64,000 nt of DNA, from contig CAXHUL010000214.1 of the NCBI GenBank assembly GCA_964019695.1, positions 806,001 to 870,000 on the forward strand, read 5' to 3'. Both the position numbers and the translations under genes were made by a program. Shown in pieces: positions 23,817 to 39,000 of this stretch. Under the pieces are notes generated by a model. That model saw only the letters and a list, made by a program, of their open reading frames with translations. It made no database searches and was not told the origin of the DNA. Within the stretch, counting starts at the first letter, position 1, and each line of letters begins with the position of its first letter. The stretch comes from Loripinus fragilis. Taxonomy: Eukaryota > Mollusca > Bivalvia > Lucinida > Lucinidae.

Positions 23817-26800
23817 GAAAACAGGAAATATCATAATTGCGGTCCGGGGCGCGCGCGCACAATGATAATTTTCACACCCGAGTAAGCTCTTTTATAGGTC
23901 AACATTTTGGAAAAAAATTGGCTTGCTGCCCACAGCAGGAGCTGAGAACCATGCATTCGGAGGTTTTCACACCCCACCCACTAATGCCCTCAAAGTTTGA
24001 GAAAACGCGACCTTCGCGAAAAGCCCCGGAACCTATTGCAAAGTGATGAGCAGTGCCCAGGAGCACCTCTCAGTCATTTGCGCAAAATTCCTTCGGCTAC
24101 AAGTGGCTCAAATAAGGGCGTGAAAATTGTGCCGAAAGCCCTTTCAGGGGCTATTGCTCGGCACTCGGGGGACGGAAAATTTTACGCAATGCCTCACAAT
24201 AAAGCACTGGTCGGGGGCTAACTTCTGGCACCAGTTTCGAGCCCGTCCGTGATAGTGACCAGCGCAAGTTTTAGGCCGTTTCGGCTACTCTGGCCTAATG
24301 GGGCCTAATGGGAAGATCTTCTAATGCTCATAACTTTTTAATTTTCCGATGGAACGCTTTGAAATTTTCACCATTTGTAGACGGCCTCCCGTACTACAAA
24401 CTGATGCCCGTGTGGGCATGATGAAAATAGTAGTTCGCGAGACGGAAGCGCGTAAAGCTTCGGGGCGGCAGACTTCCACACCCCGATAACTCGGTATCGA
24501 AACATTGTTGCGGGCGGGTGCGCATGGCAATACCTGCGCCTCTGTTGGCCCTATCCGCGTGCAAAATCTAAAAGCGATCAGAGCCTTAGAAAGCGCGTAC
24601 AACCGCTATCCCCATTTGCCTTGGGCCCTATGGGAAAACAGGAAATATCATAATTGCGGTCCGGGTCGCGCGCGCACAATGATAATTTTCACACCCGAGT
24701 AAGCTCTTTTATAGGTCAACATTTTGGAAAAAAAATTGGCTTGCTGCCCACAGCAGGAGCTGAGAACCATGCATTCGGAGGTTTTCACACCCCACCCACT
24801 AATGCCCTCAAAGTTTGAGAAAACGCGACCTTCGCGAAAAGCCCCGGAACCTATTGCAAAGTGATGAGCAGTGCCCAGGAGCACCTCTCAGTCATTTGTG
24901 CAAAATTCCTTCGGCTACAAGTGGCACAAATTAGGGCGTGAAAATTGTGCCGAAAGCCCTTTCAGGGGCTATTGCTCGGCACTCGGGGGACGGAAAATTT
25001 TACGCAATGCCTCACAATGAAGCACTGGTCGGGGGCTAACTTCTGGCACCAGTTTCGAGCCCGTCCGTGAAAGTGACCCGCGCAAGTTTTAGGCCGGTTC
25101 GGCTACTCTGGCCTAATGGGGCCTAATGGGAAGATCTTCTAATGCTCATAACTTTTTAATTTTCCGATGGAACGCTTTGAAATTTTCACAATTTGTAGAC
25201 GGCCTCCCGTACTACAAACTGATGCCCGTGTGGGCATGATGAAAATAGTAGTTCGCGAGACGGAAGCGCGTAAAGCTTCGGGGCGGCAGACTTCCACACC
25301 CCGATAACTCGGTATCGAAACATTGTTGCGGGCGGGTGCGCATGGCAATACCTGCGCCTCTGTTGGCCCTATCCGCGTGCAAAATCTAAAAGCGATCAGA
25401 GCCTTAGAAAGCGCGTACAACCGCTATCCCCATTTGCCTTGGGCCCTATGGGAAAACAGGAAATATCATAATTGCGGTCCGGGGCGCGCGCGCACAATGA
25501 TAATTTTCACACCCGAGTAAGCTCTTTTATAGGTCAACATTTTGGAAAAAAAAATGGCTTGCTGCCCACAGCAGGAGCTGAGAACCATGCATTCGGAGGT
25601 TTTCACACCCCACCCACTAATGCCCTCAAAGTTTGAGAAAACGCGACCTTCGCGAAAAGCCCCGGAACCTATTGCAAAGTGATGAGCAGTGCCAAGGAGC
25701 ACCTCTCAGTCATTTGCGCAAAATTCCTTCGGCTACAAGTGGCTCAAATAAGGGTGTGAAAATTGTGCCGAAAGCCCTTTCAGGGGCTATTGCTCGGCAC
25801 TGGGGGGACGGAAAATTTTACGCAATGCCTCACAATGAAGCACTGGTCGGGGGCTAACTTCTGGCACCAGTTTCGAGCCCGTCCGTGAAAGTGACCCGCG
25901 CAAGTTTTAGGCCGGTTCGGCTACTCTGGCCTAATGGGGCCTAATGGGAAGATCTTCTAATGCTCATAACTTTTTAATTTTCCGATGGAACGCTTTGAAA
26001 TTTTCACCATTTGTAGACGGCCTCCCGTACTACAAACTGATGCCCGTGTGGGCATGATGAAAATAGTAGTTCGCGAGACGGAAGCGCGTAAAGCTTCGGG
26101 GCGGCAGACTTCCAAACCCCGATAACTCGGTATCGAAACATTGTTGCGGGCGGGTGCGCATGTCAATACCTGCGCCTCTGTTGGCCCTATCCGCGTGCAA
26201 AATCTAAAAGCAATAAGAGCCTTAGAAAGCGCGTACAACCGCTATCCCCATTTGCCTTGGGCCCTATGGGAAAACAGGAAATATCATAATTGCGGTCCGG
26301 GGCGCGCGCGCACAATGATAATTTTCACACCCGAGTAAGCTCTTTTATAGGTCAACATTTTGGAAAAAAATTGGCTTGCTGCCCACAGCAGGAGCTGAGA
26401 ACCATGCATTCGGAGGTTTTCACACCCCACCCACTAATGCCCTCAAAGTTTGAGAAAACGCGACTTTCGCGAAAAGCCCCGGAACCTATTGCAAAGTGAT
26501 GAGCAGTGCCCAGGAGCACCTCTCAGTCATTTGCGCAAAATTCCTTCGGCTACAAGTGGCTCAAATAAGGGCGTGAAAATTGTGCCGAAAGCCCTTTCAG
26601 GGGCTATTGCTCGGCACTCGGGGGACGGAAAATTTTACGCAATGCCTCACAATAAAGCACTGGTCGGGGGCTAACTTCTGGCACCAGTTTCGAGCCCGTC
26701 CGTGATAGTGACCCGCGCAAGTTTTAGGCCGTTTCGGCTACTCTGGCCTAATGGGGCCTAATGGGAAGATCTTCTAATGCTCATAACTTTTTAATTTTCC

Positions 26801-27904
26801 GATGGAACGCTTTGAAATTTTCACCATTTGTAGACGGCCTCCCGTACTACAAACTGATGCCCGTGTGGGCATGATGAAAATAGTAGTTCGCGAGACGGAA
26901 GCGCGTAAAGCTTCGGGGCGGCAGACTTCCACACCCCGATAACTCGGTATCGAAACATTGTTGCGGGCGGGTGCGCATGGCAATACCTGCGCCTCTGTTG
27001 TCCCTATCCGCGTGCAAAATCTAAAAGCGATCAGAGCCTTAGAAAGCGCGTACAACCGCTATCCCCATTTGCCTTGGGCCCTATGGGAAAACAGGAAATA
27101 TCATAATTGCGGTCCGGGTCGCGCGCGCACAATGATAATTTTCACACCCGAGTAAGCTCTTTTATAGGTCAACATTTTGGAAAAAAAATTGGCTTGCTGC
27201 CCACAGCAGGAGCTGAGAACCATGCATTCGGAGGTTTTCACACCCCACCCACTAATGCCCTCAAAGTTTGAGAAAACGCGACCTTCGCGAAAAGCCCCGG
27301 AACCTATTGCAAAGTGATGAGCAGTGCCCAGGAGCACCTCTCAGTCATTTGCGCAAAATTCCTTCGGCTACAAGTGGCTCAAATAAGGGCGTGAAAATTG
27401 TGCCGAAAGCCCTTTCAGGGGCTATTGCTCGGCACTCGGGGGACGGAAAATTTTACGCAATGCCTCACAATGAAGCACTGGTCGGGGGCTAACTTCTGGC
27501 ACCAGTTTCGAGCCCGTCCGTGAAAGTGACCCGCGCAAGTTTTAGGCCGGTTCGGCTACTCTGGCCTAATGGGGCCTAATGGGAAGATCTTCTAATGCTC
27601 ATAACTTTTTAATTTTCCGATGGAACGCTTTGAAATTTTCACCATTTGTAGACGGCCTCCCGTACTACAAACTGATGCCCGTGTGGGCATGATGAAAATA
27701 GTAGTTCGCGAGACGGAAGCGCGTAAAGCTTCGGGGCGGCAGACTTCCACACCCCGATAACTCGGTATCGAAACATTGTTGCGGGCGGGTGCGCATGGCA
27801 ATACCTGCGCCTCTGTTGGCCCTATCCGCGTGCAAAATCTAAAAGCGATCAGAGCCTTAGAAAGCGCGTACAACCGCTATCCCCATTTGCCTTGGGCCCT
27901 ATGG
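23817..27904. repeat. Segmental duplication: units 30-31 and 33-34
   Basis: Units 30 and 33 share four uncommon states: A7 tract, CACAATAAAGC (near 24201 and 26654), GTGATAGTG (near 24252 and 26705) and GGCCGTTTCGG (near 24278 and 26731). The following units 31 and 34 share CCGGGTCGCG (near 24666 and 27119). The offset is three units (2453 bp). Unit 37 carries only the second and fourth of these states and unit 44 only the second, so parts of the haplotype have spread separately. Confidence 0.88.
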
Positions 27905-30900
27905 GAAAACAGGAAATATCATAATTGCGGTCCGGGGCACGCGCGCACAATGATAATTTTCACACCCGAGTAAGCTCTTTTATAGGTCAACATTTTGGAA
28001 AAAAAATTGGCTTGCTGCCCACAGCAGGAGCTGAGAACCATGCATTCGGAGGTTTTCACACCCCACCCACTAATGCCCTCAAAGTTTGAGAAAACGCGAC
28101 CTTCGCGAAAAGCCCCGGAACCTATTGCAAAGTGATGAGCAGTGCCCAGGAGCACCTCTCAGTCATTTGCGCAAAATTCCTTCGGCTACAAGTGGCTCAA
28201 ATAAGGGCGTGAAAATTGTGCCGAAAGCCCTTTCAGGGGCTATTGCTCGGCACTCGGGGGACGGAAAATTTTACGCAATGCCTCACAATGAAGCACTGGT
28301 CGGGGGCTAACTTCTGGCACCAGTTTCGAGCCCGTCCGTGAAAGTGACCCGCGCAAGTTTTAGGCCGGTTCGGCTACTCTGGCCTAATGGGGCCTAATGG
28401 GAAGATCTTCTAATGCTCATAACTTTTTAATTTTCCGATGGAACGCTTTGAAATTTTCACCATTTGTAGACGGCCTCCCGTACTACAAACTGATGCCCGT
28501 GTGGGCATGATGAAAATAGTAGTTCGCGAGACGGAAGCGCGTAAAGCTTCGGGGCGGCAGACTTCCACACCCCGATAACTCGGTATCGAAACATTGTTGC
28601 GGGCGGGTGCGCATGGCAATACCTGCGCCTCTGTTGGCCCTATCCGCGTGCAAAATCTAAAAGCGATCAGAGCCTTAGAAAGCGCGTACAACCGCTATCC
28701 CCATTTGCCTTGGGCCCTATGGGAAAACAGGAAATATCATAATTGCGGTCCGGGGCGCGCGCGCACAATGATAATTTTCACACCCGAGTAAGCTCTTTTA
28801 TAGGTCAACATTTTGGAAAAAAAATTGGCTTGCTGCCCACAGCAGGAGCTGAGAACCATGCATTCGGAGGTTTTCACACCCCACCCACTAATGCCCTCAA
28901 AGTTTGAGAAAACGCGACCTTCGCGAAAAGCCCCGGAACCTATTGCAAAGTGATGAGCAGTGCCCAGGAGCACCTCTCAGTCATTTGCGCAAAATTCCTT
29001 CGGCTACAAGTGGCTCAAATAAGGGCGTGAAAATTGTGCCGAAAGCCCTTTCAGGGGCTATTGCTCGGCACTCGGGGGACGGAAAATTTTACGCAATGCC
29101 TCACAATGAAGCACTGGTCGGGGGCTAACTTCTGGCACCAGTTTCGAGCCCGTCCGTGAAAGTGACCCGCGCAAGTTTTAGGCCGGTTCGGCTACTCTGG
29201 CCTAATGGGGCCTAATGGGAAGATCTTCTAATGCTCATAACATTTTAATTTTCCGATGGAACGCTTTGAAATTTTCACCATTTGTAGACGGCCTCCCGTA
29301 CTACAAACTGATGCCCGTGTGGGCATGATGAAAATAGTAGTTCGCGAGACGGAAGCGCGTAAAGCTTCGGGGCGGCAGACTTCCACACCCCGATAACTCG
29401 GTATCGAAACATTGTTGCGGGCGGGTGCGCATGGCAATACCTGCGCCTCTGTTGGCCCTATCCGCGTGCAAAATCTAAAAGCGATCAGAGCCTTAGAAAG
29501 CGCGTACAACCGCTATCCCCATTTGCCTTGGGCCCTATGGGAAAACAGGAAATATCATAATTGCGGTCCGGGGCGCGCGCGCACAATGATAATTTTCACA
29601 CCCGAGTAAGCTCTTTTATAGGTCAACATTTTGGAAAAAAAATTGGCTTGCTGCCCACAGCAGGAGCTGAGAACCATGCATTCGGAGGTTTTCACACCCC
29701 ACCCACTAATGCCCTCAAAGTTTGAGAAAACGCGACCTTCGCGAAAAGCCCCGGAACCTATTGCAAAGTGATGAGCAGTGCCCAGGAGCACCTCTCAGTC
29801 ATTTGCGCAAAATTCCTTCGGCTACAAGTGGCTCAAATAAGGGCGTGAAAATTGTGCCGAAAGCCCTTTCAGGGGCTATTGCTCGGCACTCGGGGGACGG
29901 AAAATTTTACGCAATGCCTCACAATAAAGCACTGGTCGGGGGCTAACTTCTGGCACCAGTTTCGAGCCTGTCCGTGAAAGTGACCCGCGCAAGTTTTAGG
30001 CCGTTTCGGCTACTCTGGCCTAATGGGGCCTAATGGGAAGATCTTCTAATGCTCATAACTTTTTAATTTTCCGATGGAACGCTTTGAAATTTTCACCATT
30101 TGTAGACGGCCTCCCGTACTACAAACTGATGCCCGTGTGGGCATGATGAAAATAGTAGTTCGCGAGACGGAAGCGCGTAAAGCTTCGGGGCGGCAGACTT
30201 CCACACCCCGATAACTCGGTATCGAAACATTGTTGCGGGCGGGTGCGCATGGCAATACCTGCGCCTCTGTTGGCCCTATCCGCGTGCAAAATCTAAAAGC
30301 GATCAGAGCCTTAGAAAGCGCGTACAACCGCTATCCCCATTTGCCTTGGGCCCTATGGGAAAACAGGAAATATCATAATTGCGGTCCGGGGCGCGCGCGC
30401 ACAATGATAATTTTCACACCCGAGTAAGCTCTTTTATAGGTCAACATTTTGGAAAAAAAATTGGCTTGCTGCCCACAGCAGGAGCTGAGAACCATGCATT
30501 CGGAGGTTTTCACACCCCACCCACTAATGCCCTCAAAGTTTGAGAAAACGCGACCTTCGCGAAAAGCCCCGGAACCTATTGCAAAGTGATGAGCAGTGCC
30601 CAGGAGCACCTCTCAATCATTTGCGCAAAATTCCTTCGGCTACAAGTGGCTCAAATAAGGGCGTGAAAATTGTGCTGAAAGCCCTTTCAGGGGCTATTGC
30701 TCGGCACTCGGGGGACGGAAAATTTTACGCAATGCCTCACAATGAAGCACTGGTCGGGGGCTAACTTCTGGCACCAGTTTCGAGCCCGTCCGTGAAAGTG
30801 ACCCGCGCAAGTTTTAGGCCGGTTCGGCTACTCTGGCCTAATGGGGCCTAATGGGAAGATCTTCTAATGCTCATAACTTTTTAATTTTCCGATGGAACGC

Positions 30901-31176
30901 TTTGAAATTTTCACCATTTGTAGACGGCCTCCCGTACTACAAACTGATGCCCGTGTGGGCATGATGAAAATAGTAGTTCGCGAGACGGAAGCGCGTAAAG
31001 CTTCGGGGCGGCAGACTTCCACACCCCGATAACTCGGTATCGAAACATTGTTGCGGGCGGGTGCGCATGGCAATACCTGCGCCTCTGTTGGCCCTATCCG
31101 CGTGCAAAATCTAAAAGCGATCAGAGCCTTGGAAAGCGCGTACAACCGCTATCCCCATTTGCCTTGGGCCCTATGG

Positions 31177-32815
31177 GAAAACAGGAAATATCATAATTGC
31201 GGTCCGGGGCGCGCGCGCGCGCACAATGATAATTTTCACACCCGAGTAAGCTCTTTTATAGGTCAACATTTTGGAAAAAAAATTGGCTTGCTGCCCACAG
31301 CAGGAGCTGAGAACCATGCATTCGGAGGTTTTCACACCCCACCCACTAATGCCCTCAAAGTTTGAGAAAACGCGACCTTCGCGAAAAGCCCCGGAACCTA
31401 TTGCAAAGTGATGAGCAGTGCCCAGGAGCACCTCTCAGTCATTTGCGCAAAATTCCTTCGGCTACAAGTGGCTCAAATAAGGGCGTGAAAATTGTGCCGA
31501 AAGCCCTTTCAGGGGCTATTGCTCGGCACTCGGGGGACGGAAAATTTTACGCAATGCCTCACAATGAAGCACTGGTCGGGGGCTAACTTCTGGCACCAGT
31601 TTCGAGCCCGTCCGTGAAAGTGACCCGCGCAAGTTTTAGGCCGGTTCGGCTACTCTGGCCTAATGGGGCCTAATGGGAAGATCTTCTAATGCTCATAACT
31701 TTTTAATTTTCCGATGGAACGCTTTGAAATTTTCACCATTTGTAGACGGCCTCCCGTACTACAAACTGATGCCCGTGTGGGCATGATGAAAATAGTAGTT
31801 CGCGAGACGGAAGCGCGTAAAGCTTCGGGGCGGCAGACTTCCACACCCCGATAACTCGGTATCGAAACATTGTTGCGGGCGGGTGCGCATGGCAATACCT
31901 GCGCCTCTGTTGGCCCTATCCGCGTGCAAAATCTAAAAGCGATCAGAGCCTTAGAAAGCGCGTACAACCGCTATCCCCATTTGCCTTGGGCCCTATGGGA
32001 AACAGGAAATATCATAATTGCGGTCCGGGGCGCGCGCGCACAATGATAATTTTCACACCCGAGTAAGCTCTTTTATAGGTCAACATTTTGGAAAAAAAAT
32101 TGGCTTGCTGCCCACAGCAGGAGCTGAGAACCATGCATTCGGAGGTTTTCACACCCCACCCACTAATGCCCTCAAAGTTTGAGAAAACGCGACCTTTGCG
32201 AAATGCCCCGGAACCTATTGCAAAGTGATGAGCAGTGCCCAGGAGCACCTCTCAGTCATTTGCGCAAAATTCCTTTGGCTACAAGTGGCTCAAATAAGGG
32301 CGTGAAAATTGTGCCGAAAGCCCTTTCAGGGGCTATTGCTCGGCACTCGGGGGACGGAAAATTTTACGCAATGCCTCACAATGAAGCACTGGTCAGGGGC
32401 TAACTTCTGGCACCAGTTTCGAGCCCGTCCGTGAAAGTGACCCGCGCAAGTTTTAGGCCGGTTCGGCTACTCTGGCCTAATGGGGCCTAATGGGAAGATC
32501 TTCTAATGCTCATAACTTTTTAATTTTCCGATGGAACGCTTTGAAATTTTCACCATTTGTAGACGGCCTCCCGTACTACAAACTGATGCCCGTGTGGGCA
32601 TGATGAAAATAGTAGTTCGCGAGACGGAAGCGCGTAAAGCTTCGGGGCGGCAGACTTCCACACCCCGATAACTCGGTATCGAAACATTGTTGCGGGCGGG
32701 TGCGCATGGCAATACCTGCGCCTCTGTTGGCCCTATCCGCGTGCAAAATCTAAAAGCGATCAGAGCCTTAGAAAGCGCGTACAACCGCTATCCCCATTTG
32801 CCTTGGGCCCTATGG
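31177..32815. repeat. Variant units 39 (822 bp) and 40 (817 bp)
   Basis: Unit 39 has a GC tract 4 bp longer than consensus, the largest expansion of that tract in the window. Unit 40 begins GAAACAGG with one A missing at 31999, and carries CpG losses near 32197 (shared with unit 41), 32276 and 32394, plus an A>T near 32204. Confidence 0.9.
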
Positions 32816-35800
32816 GAAAACAGGAAATATCATAATTGCGGTCCGGGGCGCGCGCGCACAATGATAATTTTCACACCCGAGTAAGCTCTTTTATAGGTCA
32901 ACATTTTGGAAAAAAAATTGGCTTGCTGCCCACAGCAGGAGCTGAGAACCATGCATTCGGAGGTTTTCACACCCCACCCACTAATGCCCTCAAAGTTTGA
33001 GAAAACGCGACCTTTGCGAAAAGCCCCGGAACCTATTGCAAAGTGATGAGCAGTGCCCAGGAGCACCTCTCAGTCATTTGCGCAAAATTCCTTCGGCTAC
33101 AAGTGGCTCAAATAAGGGCGTGAAAATTGTGCCGAAAGCCCTTTCTGGGGCTATTGCTCGGCACTCGGGGGACGGAAAATTTTACGCAATGCCTCACAAT
33201 GAAGCACTGGTCGGGGGCTAACTTCTGGCACCAGTTTCGAGCCCGTCCGTGAAAGTGACCCGCGCAAGTTTTAGGCTGGTTCGGCTACTCTGGCCTAATG
33301 GGGCCTAATGGGAAGATCTTCTAATGCTCATAACTTTTTAATTTTCCGATGGAACGCTTTGAAATTTTCACCATTTGTAGACGGCCTCCCGTACTACAAA
33401 CTGATGCCCGTGTGGGCATGATGAAAATAGTAGTTCGCGAGACGGAAGCGCGTAAAGCTTCGGGGCGGCAGACTTCCACACCCCGATAACTCGGTATCGA
33501 AACATTGTTGCGGGCGGGTGCGCATGGCAATACCTGCGCCTCTGTTGGCCCTATCCGCGTGCAAAATCTAAAAGCGATCAGAGCCTTAGAAAGCGCGCAC
33601 AATCGCTATCCCCATTTGCCTTGGGCCCTATGGGAAAACAGGAAATATCATAATTGCGGTCCGGGGCGCACGCGCACAATGATAATTTTCACACCCGAGT
33701 AAGCTCTTTTATAGGTCAACATTTTGGAAAAAAAATTGGCTTGCTGCCCACAGCAGTAGCTGAGAACCATGCATTCGGAGGTTTTCACACCCCACCCACT
33801 AATGCCCTCAAAGTTTGAGAAAACGCGACCTTCGCGAAAAGCCCCGGAACCTATTGCAAAGTGATGAGCAGTGCCCAGGAGCACCTCTCAGTCATTTGCG
33901 CAAAATTCCTTTGGCTACAAGTGGCTCAAATAAGGGCGTGAAAATTGTGCCGAAAGCCCTTTCAGGGGCTATTGCTCGGCACTCGGGGGACGGAAAATTT
34001 TACGCAATGCCTCACAATGAAGCACTGGTCGGGGGCTAACTTCTGGCACCAGTTTCGAGCCCGTCCGTGAAAGTGACTTGCGCAAGTTTTAGGCCGGTTC
34101 GGCTACTCTGGCCTAATGGGGCCTAATGGGAAGATCTTCTAATGCTCATAACTTTTTAATTTTCCGATGGAACGCTTTGAAATTTTCACCATTTGTAGAC
34201 GGCCTCCCGTACTACAAACTGATGCCCGTGTGGGCATGATGAAAATAGTAGTTCGCGAGACGGAAGCGCGTAAAGCTTCGGGGCGGCAGACTTCCACACC
34301 CCGATAACTCGGTATCGAAACATTGTTGCGGGCGGGTGCGCATGGCAATACCTGCGCCTCTGTTGGCCCTATCCGCGTGCAAAATCTAAAAGCGATCAGA
34401 GCCTTAGAAAGCGCGTACAACCGCTATCCCCATTTGCCTTGGGCCCTATGGGAAAACAGGAAATATCATAATTGCGGTCCGGGGCGCGCGCGCACAATGA
34501 TAATTTTCACACCCGAGTAAGCTCTTTTATAGGTCAACATTTTGGAAAAAAAATTGGCTTGCTGCCCACAGCAGGAGCTGAGAACCATGCATTCAGAGGT
34601 TTTCACACCCCACCCACTAATGCCCTCAAAGTTTGAGAAAACGCGACCTTCGCGAAAAGCCCCGGAACCTATTGCAAAGTGATGAGCAGTGCCCAGGAGC
34701 ACCTCTCAGTCATTTGCGCAAAATTCCTTCGGCTACAAGTGGCTCAAATAAGGGCGTGAAAATTGTGCCGAAAGCCCTTTCAGGGGCTATTGCTCGGCAC
34801 TCGGGGGACGGAAAATTTTACGCAATGCCTCACAATGAAGCACTGGTCGGGGGCTAACTTCTGGCACCAGTTTCGAGCCCGTCCGTGAAAGTGACCCGCG
34901 CAAGTTTTAGGCCGGTTCGGCTACTCTGGCCTAATGGGGCCTAATGGGAAGATCTTCTAATGCTCATAACTTTTTAATTTTCCGATGGAACGCTTTGAAA
35001 TTTTCACCATTTGTAGACGGCCTCCCGTACTACAAACTGATGCCCGTGTGGGCATGATGAAAATAGTAGTTCGCGAGACGGAAGCGCGTAAAGCTTCGGG
35101 GCGGCAGACTTCCACACCCCGATAACTCGGTATCGAAACATTGTTGCGGGCGGGTGCGCATGGCAATACCTGCGCCTCTGTTGGCCCTATCCGCGTGCAA
35201 AATCTAAAAGCGATCAGAGCCTTAGAAAGCGCGTACAACCGCTATCCCCATTTGCCTTGGGCCCTATGGGAAAACAGGAAATATTATAATTGCGGTCCGG
35301 GGCGCGCGCGCACAATGATAATTTTCACACCGGAGTAAGCTCTTTTATAGGTCAACATTTTGGAAAAAAAATTGGCTTGCTGCCCACAGCAGGAGCTGAG
35401 AACCATGCATTCGGAGGTTTTCACACCCCACCCACTAATGCCCTCAAAGTTTGAGAAAACGCCACCTTCGCGAAAAGCCCCGGAACCTATTGCAAAGTGA
35501 TGAGCAGTGCCCAGGAGCACCTCTCAGTCATTTGCGCAAAATTCCTTCGGCTACAAGTTGCTCAAATAAGGGCGTGAAAATTGTGCCGAAAGCCCTTTCA
35601 GGGGCTATTGCTCGGCACTCGGGGGACGGAAAATTTTACGCAATGCCTCACAATAAAGCACTGGTCGGGGGCTAACTTCTGGCACCAGTTTCGAGCCCGT
35701 CCGTGAAAGTGACCCGCGCAAGTTTTAGGCCGGTTCGGCTACTCTGGCCTAATGGGGCCTAATGGGAAGATCTTCTAATGCTCATAACTTTTTAATTTTC

Positions 35801-36087
35801 CGATGGAACGCTTTGAAATTTTCACCATTTGTAGACGGCCTCCCGTACTACAAACTGATGCCCGTGTGGGCATGATGAAAATAGTAGTTCGCGAGACGGA
35901 AGCGCGTAAAGCTTCGGGGCGGCAGACTTCCACACCCCGATAACTCGGTATCGAAACATTGTTGCGGGCGGGTGCGCATGGCAATACCTGCGCCTCTGTT
36001 GGCCCTATCCGCGTGCAAAATCTAAAAGCGATCAGAGCCTTAGAAAGCGCGTACAACCGCTATCCCCATTTGCCTTGGGCCCTATGG

Positions 36088-39000
36088 GAAAACAGGAAAT
36101 ATCATAATTGCGGTCCGGGGCGCGCGTGCACAATGATAATTTTCACACCCGAGTAAGCTCTTTTATAGGTCAACATTTTGGAAAAAAAATTGGCTTGCTG
36201 CCCACAGCAGGAGCTGAGAACCATGCATTCGGAGGTTTTCACACCCCACCCACTAATGCCCTCAAAGTTTGAGAAAACACGACCTTCGCGAAAAGCCCCG
36301 GAACCTATTGCAAAGTGATGAGCAGTGCCCAGGAGCACCTCTCAGTCATTTGCGCAAAATTCCTTCGGCTACAAGTGGCTCAAATAAGGGCGTGAAAATT
36401 GTGCCGAAAGCCCTTTCAGGGGCTATTGCTCGGCACTCGTGGGACGGAAAATTTTTTATCGCAATGCCTCACAATGAAGCACTGGTCGGGGGCTAACTTC
36501 TGGCACCAGTTTCGAGCCCGTCCGTGAAAGTGACCCGCGCAAGTTTTAGGCCGGTTCGGCTACTCTGGCCTAATGGGGCCTAATGGGAAGATCTTCTAAT
36601 GCTCATAACTTTTTAATTTTCCGATGGAACGCTTTGAAATTTTCACCATTTGTAGACGGCCTCCCGTACTACAAACTGATGCCCGTGTGGGCATGATGAA
36701 AATAGTAGTTCGCGAGACGGAAGCGCGTAAAGCTTCGGGGCGGCAGACTTCCACACCCCGATAACTCGGTATCGAAACATTGTTGCGGGCGGGTGCGCAT
36801 GGCAATACCTGCGCCTCTGTTGGCCCTATCCGCGTGCAAAATCTAAAAGCGATCAGAGCCTTAGAAAGCGCGTACAACCGCTATCCCCATTTGCCTTGGG
36901 CCCTATGGGAAAACAGGAAATATCATAATTGCGGTCCGGGGCGCGCGCGCACAATGATAATTTTCACACCCGAGTTAGCTCTTTTATAGGTCAACATTTT
37001 GGAAAAAAAATTGGCTTGCTGCCCACAGCAGGAGCTGAGAACCATGCATTCGGAGGTTTTCACACCCCACCCACTAATGCCCTCAAAGTTTGAGAAAACG
37101 CAACCTTCGCGAAAAGCCCCGGAACCTATTGCAAAGTGATGAGCAGTGCCCAGGAGCACCTCTCAGTCATTTGCGCAAAATTCCTTCGGCTACAAGTGGC
37201 TCAAATAAGGGCGTGAAAATTGTGCCGAAAGCCCTTTCAGGGGCTATTGCTCGGCACTCGGGGGACGGAAAATTTTACGCAATGCCTCACAATGAAGCAC
37301 TGGTCAGGGGCTAACTTCTGGCACCAGTTTCGAGCCCGTCCGTGAAAGTGACCCGCGCAAGTTTTAGGCCGGTTCGGCTACTCTGGCCTAATGGGGCCTA
37401 ATGGGAAGATCTTCTAATGCTCATAACTTTTTAATTTTCCGATGGAACGCTTTGAAATTTTCACCATTTGTAGACGGCCTCCCGTACTACAAACTGATGC
37501 CCGTGTGTGCATGATGAAAATAGTAGTTCGCGAGACGGAAGCGCGTAAAGCTTCGGGGCGGCAGACTTCCACACCCCGATAACTCGGTATCGAAACATTG
37601 TTGCGGGCGGGTGCACATGGCAATACCTGCGCCTCTGTTGGCCCTATCCGCGTGCAAAATCTAAAAGCGATCAGAGCCTTAGAAAGCGCGTACAACCGCT
37701 ATCCCCATTTGCCTTGGGCCCTATGGGAAAACAGGAAATATCATAATTGCGGTCCGGGGCGCGCGCGCACAATGATAATTTTCACACCCTAGTAAGCTCT
37801 TTTATAGGTCAACATTTTGGAAAAAAAATTGGCTTGCTGCCCACAGCAGGAGCTGAGAACCATGCATTCGGAGGTTTTCACACCCCACCCACTAATGCCC
37901 TCAAAGTTTGAGAAAACGCGACCTTCGCGAAAAGCCCCGGAACCTATTGCAAAGTGATGAGCAGTGCCCAGGAGCACCTCTCAGTCATTTGCGCAAAATT
38001 CCTTCGGCTACAAGTGGCTCAAATAAGGGCCTGAAAATTGTGCCGAAAGCCCTTTCAGGGGCTATTGCTCGGCACTCGGGGGACGGAAAATTTTACGCAA
38101 TGCCTCACAATGAAGCACTGGTCGGGGGCTAACTTCTGGCACCAGTTTCGAGCCCGTCCGTGAAAGTGACCCGCGCAAGTTTTAGGCCGGTTCGGCTACT
38201 CTGGCCTAATGGGGCCTAATGGGAAGATCTTCTAATGCTCATAACTTTTTAATTTTCCGATGGAACGCTTTGAAATTTTCACCATTTGTAGACGGCCTCC
38301 CGTACTACAAACTGATGCCCGTGTGGGCATGATGAAAATAGTAGTTCGCGAGACGGAAGCGCGTAAAGCTTCGGGGCGGCAGACTTCCACACCCCGATAA
38401 CTCGGTATCGAAACATTGTTGCGGGCGGGTGCGCATGGCAATACCTGCGCCTCTGTTGGCCCTATCCGCATGCAAAATCTAAAAGCGATCAGAGCCTTAG
38501 AAAGCGCGTACAACCGCTATCCCCATTTGCCTTGGGCCCTATGGGAAAACAGGAAATATCATAATTGCGGTCCGGGGCGCGCGCGCACAATGATAATTTT
38601 CACACCCGAGTAAGCTCTTTTATAGGTCAACATTTTGGAAAAAAATTGGCTTGCTGCCCATAGCAGGAGCTGAGAACCATGCATTCGGAGGTTTTCACAC
38701 CCCACCCACTAATGCCCTCAAAGTTTGAGAAAACGCGACCTTCGCGAAAAGCCCCGGAACCTATTGCAAAGTGATGAGCAGTGCCCAGGAGCACCTCTCA
38801 GTCATTTGCGCAAAATTCCTTCGGCTACAAGTGGCTCAAATAAGGGCGTGAAAATTGTGCCGAAAGCCCTTTCAGGGGCTATTGCTCGGCACTCGGGGGA
38901 CGGAAAATTTTACGCAATGCCTCACAATGAAGCACTGGTCGGGGGCTAACTTCTGGCACCAGTTTCGAGCCCATCCGTGAAAGTGACCCGCGCAAGTTTT

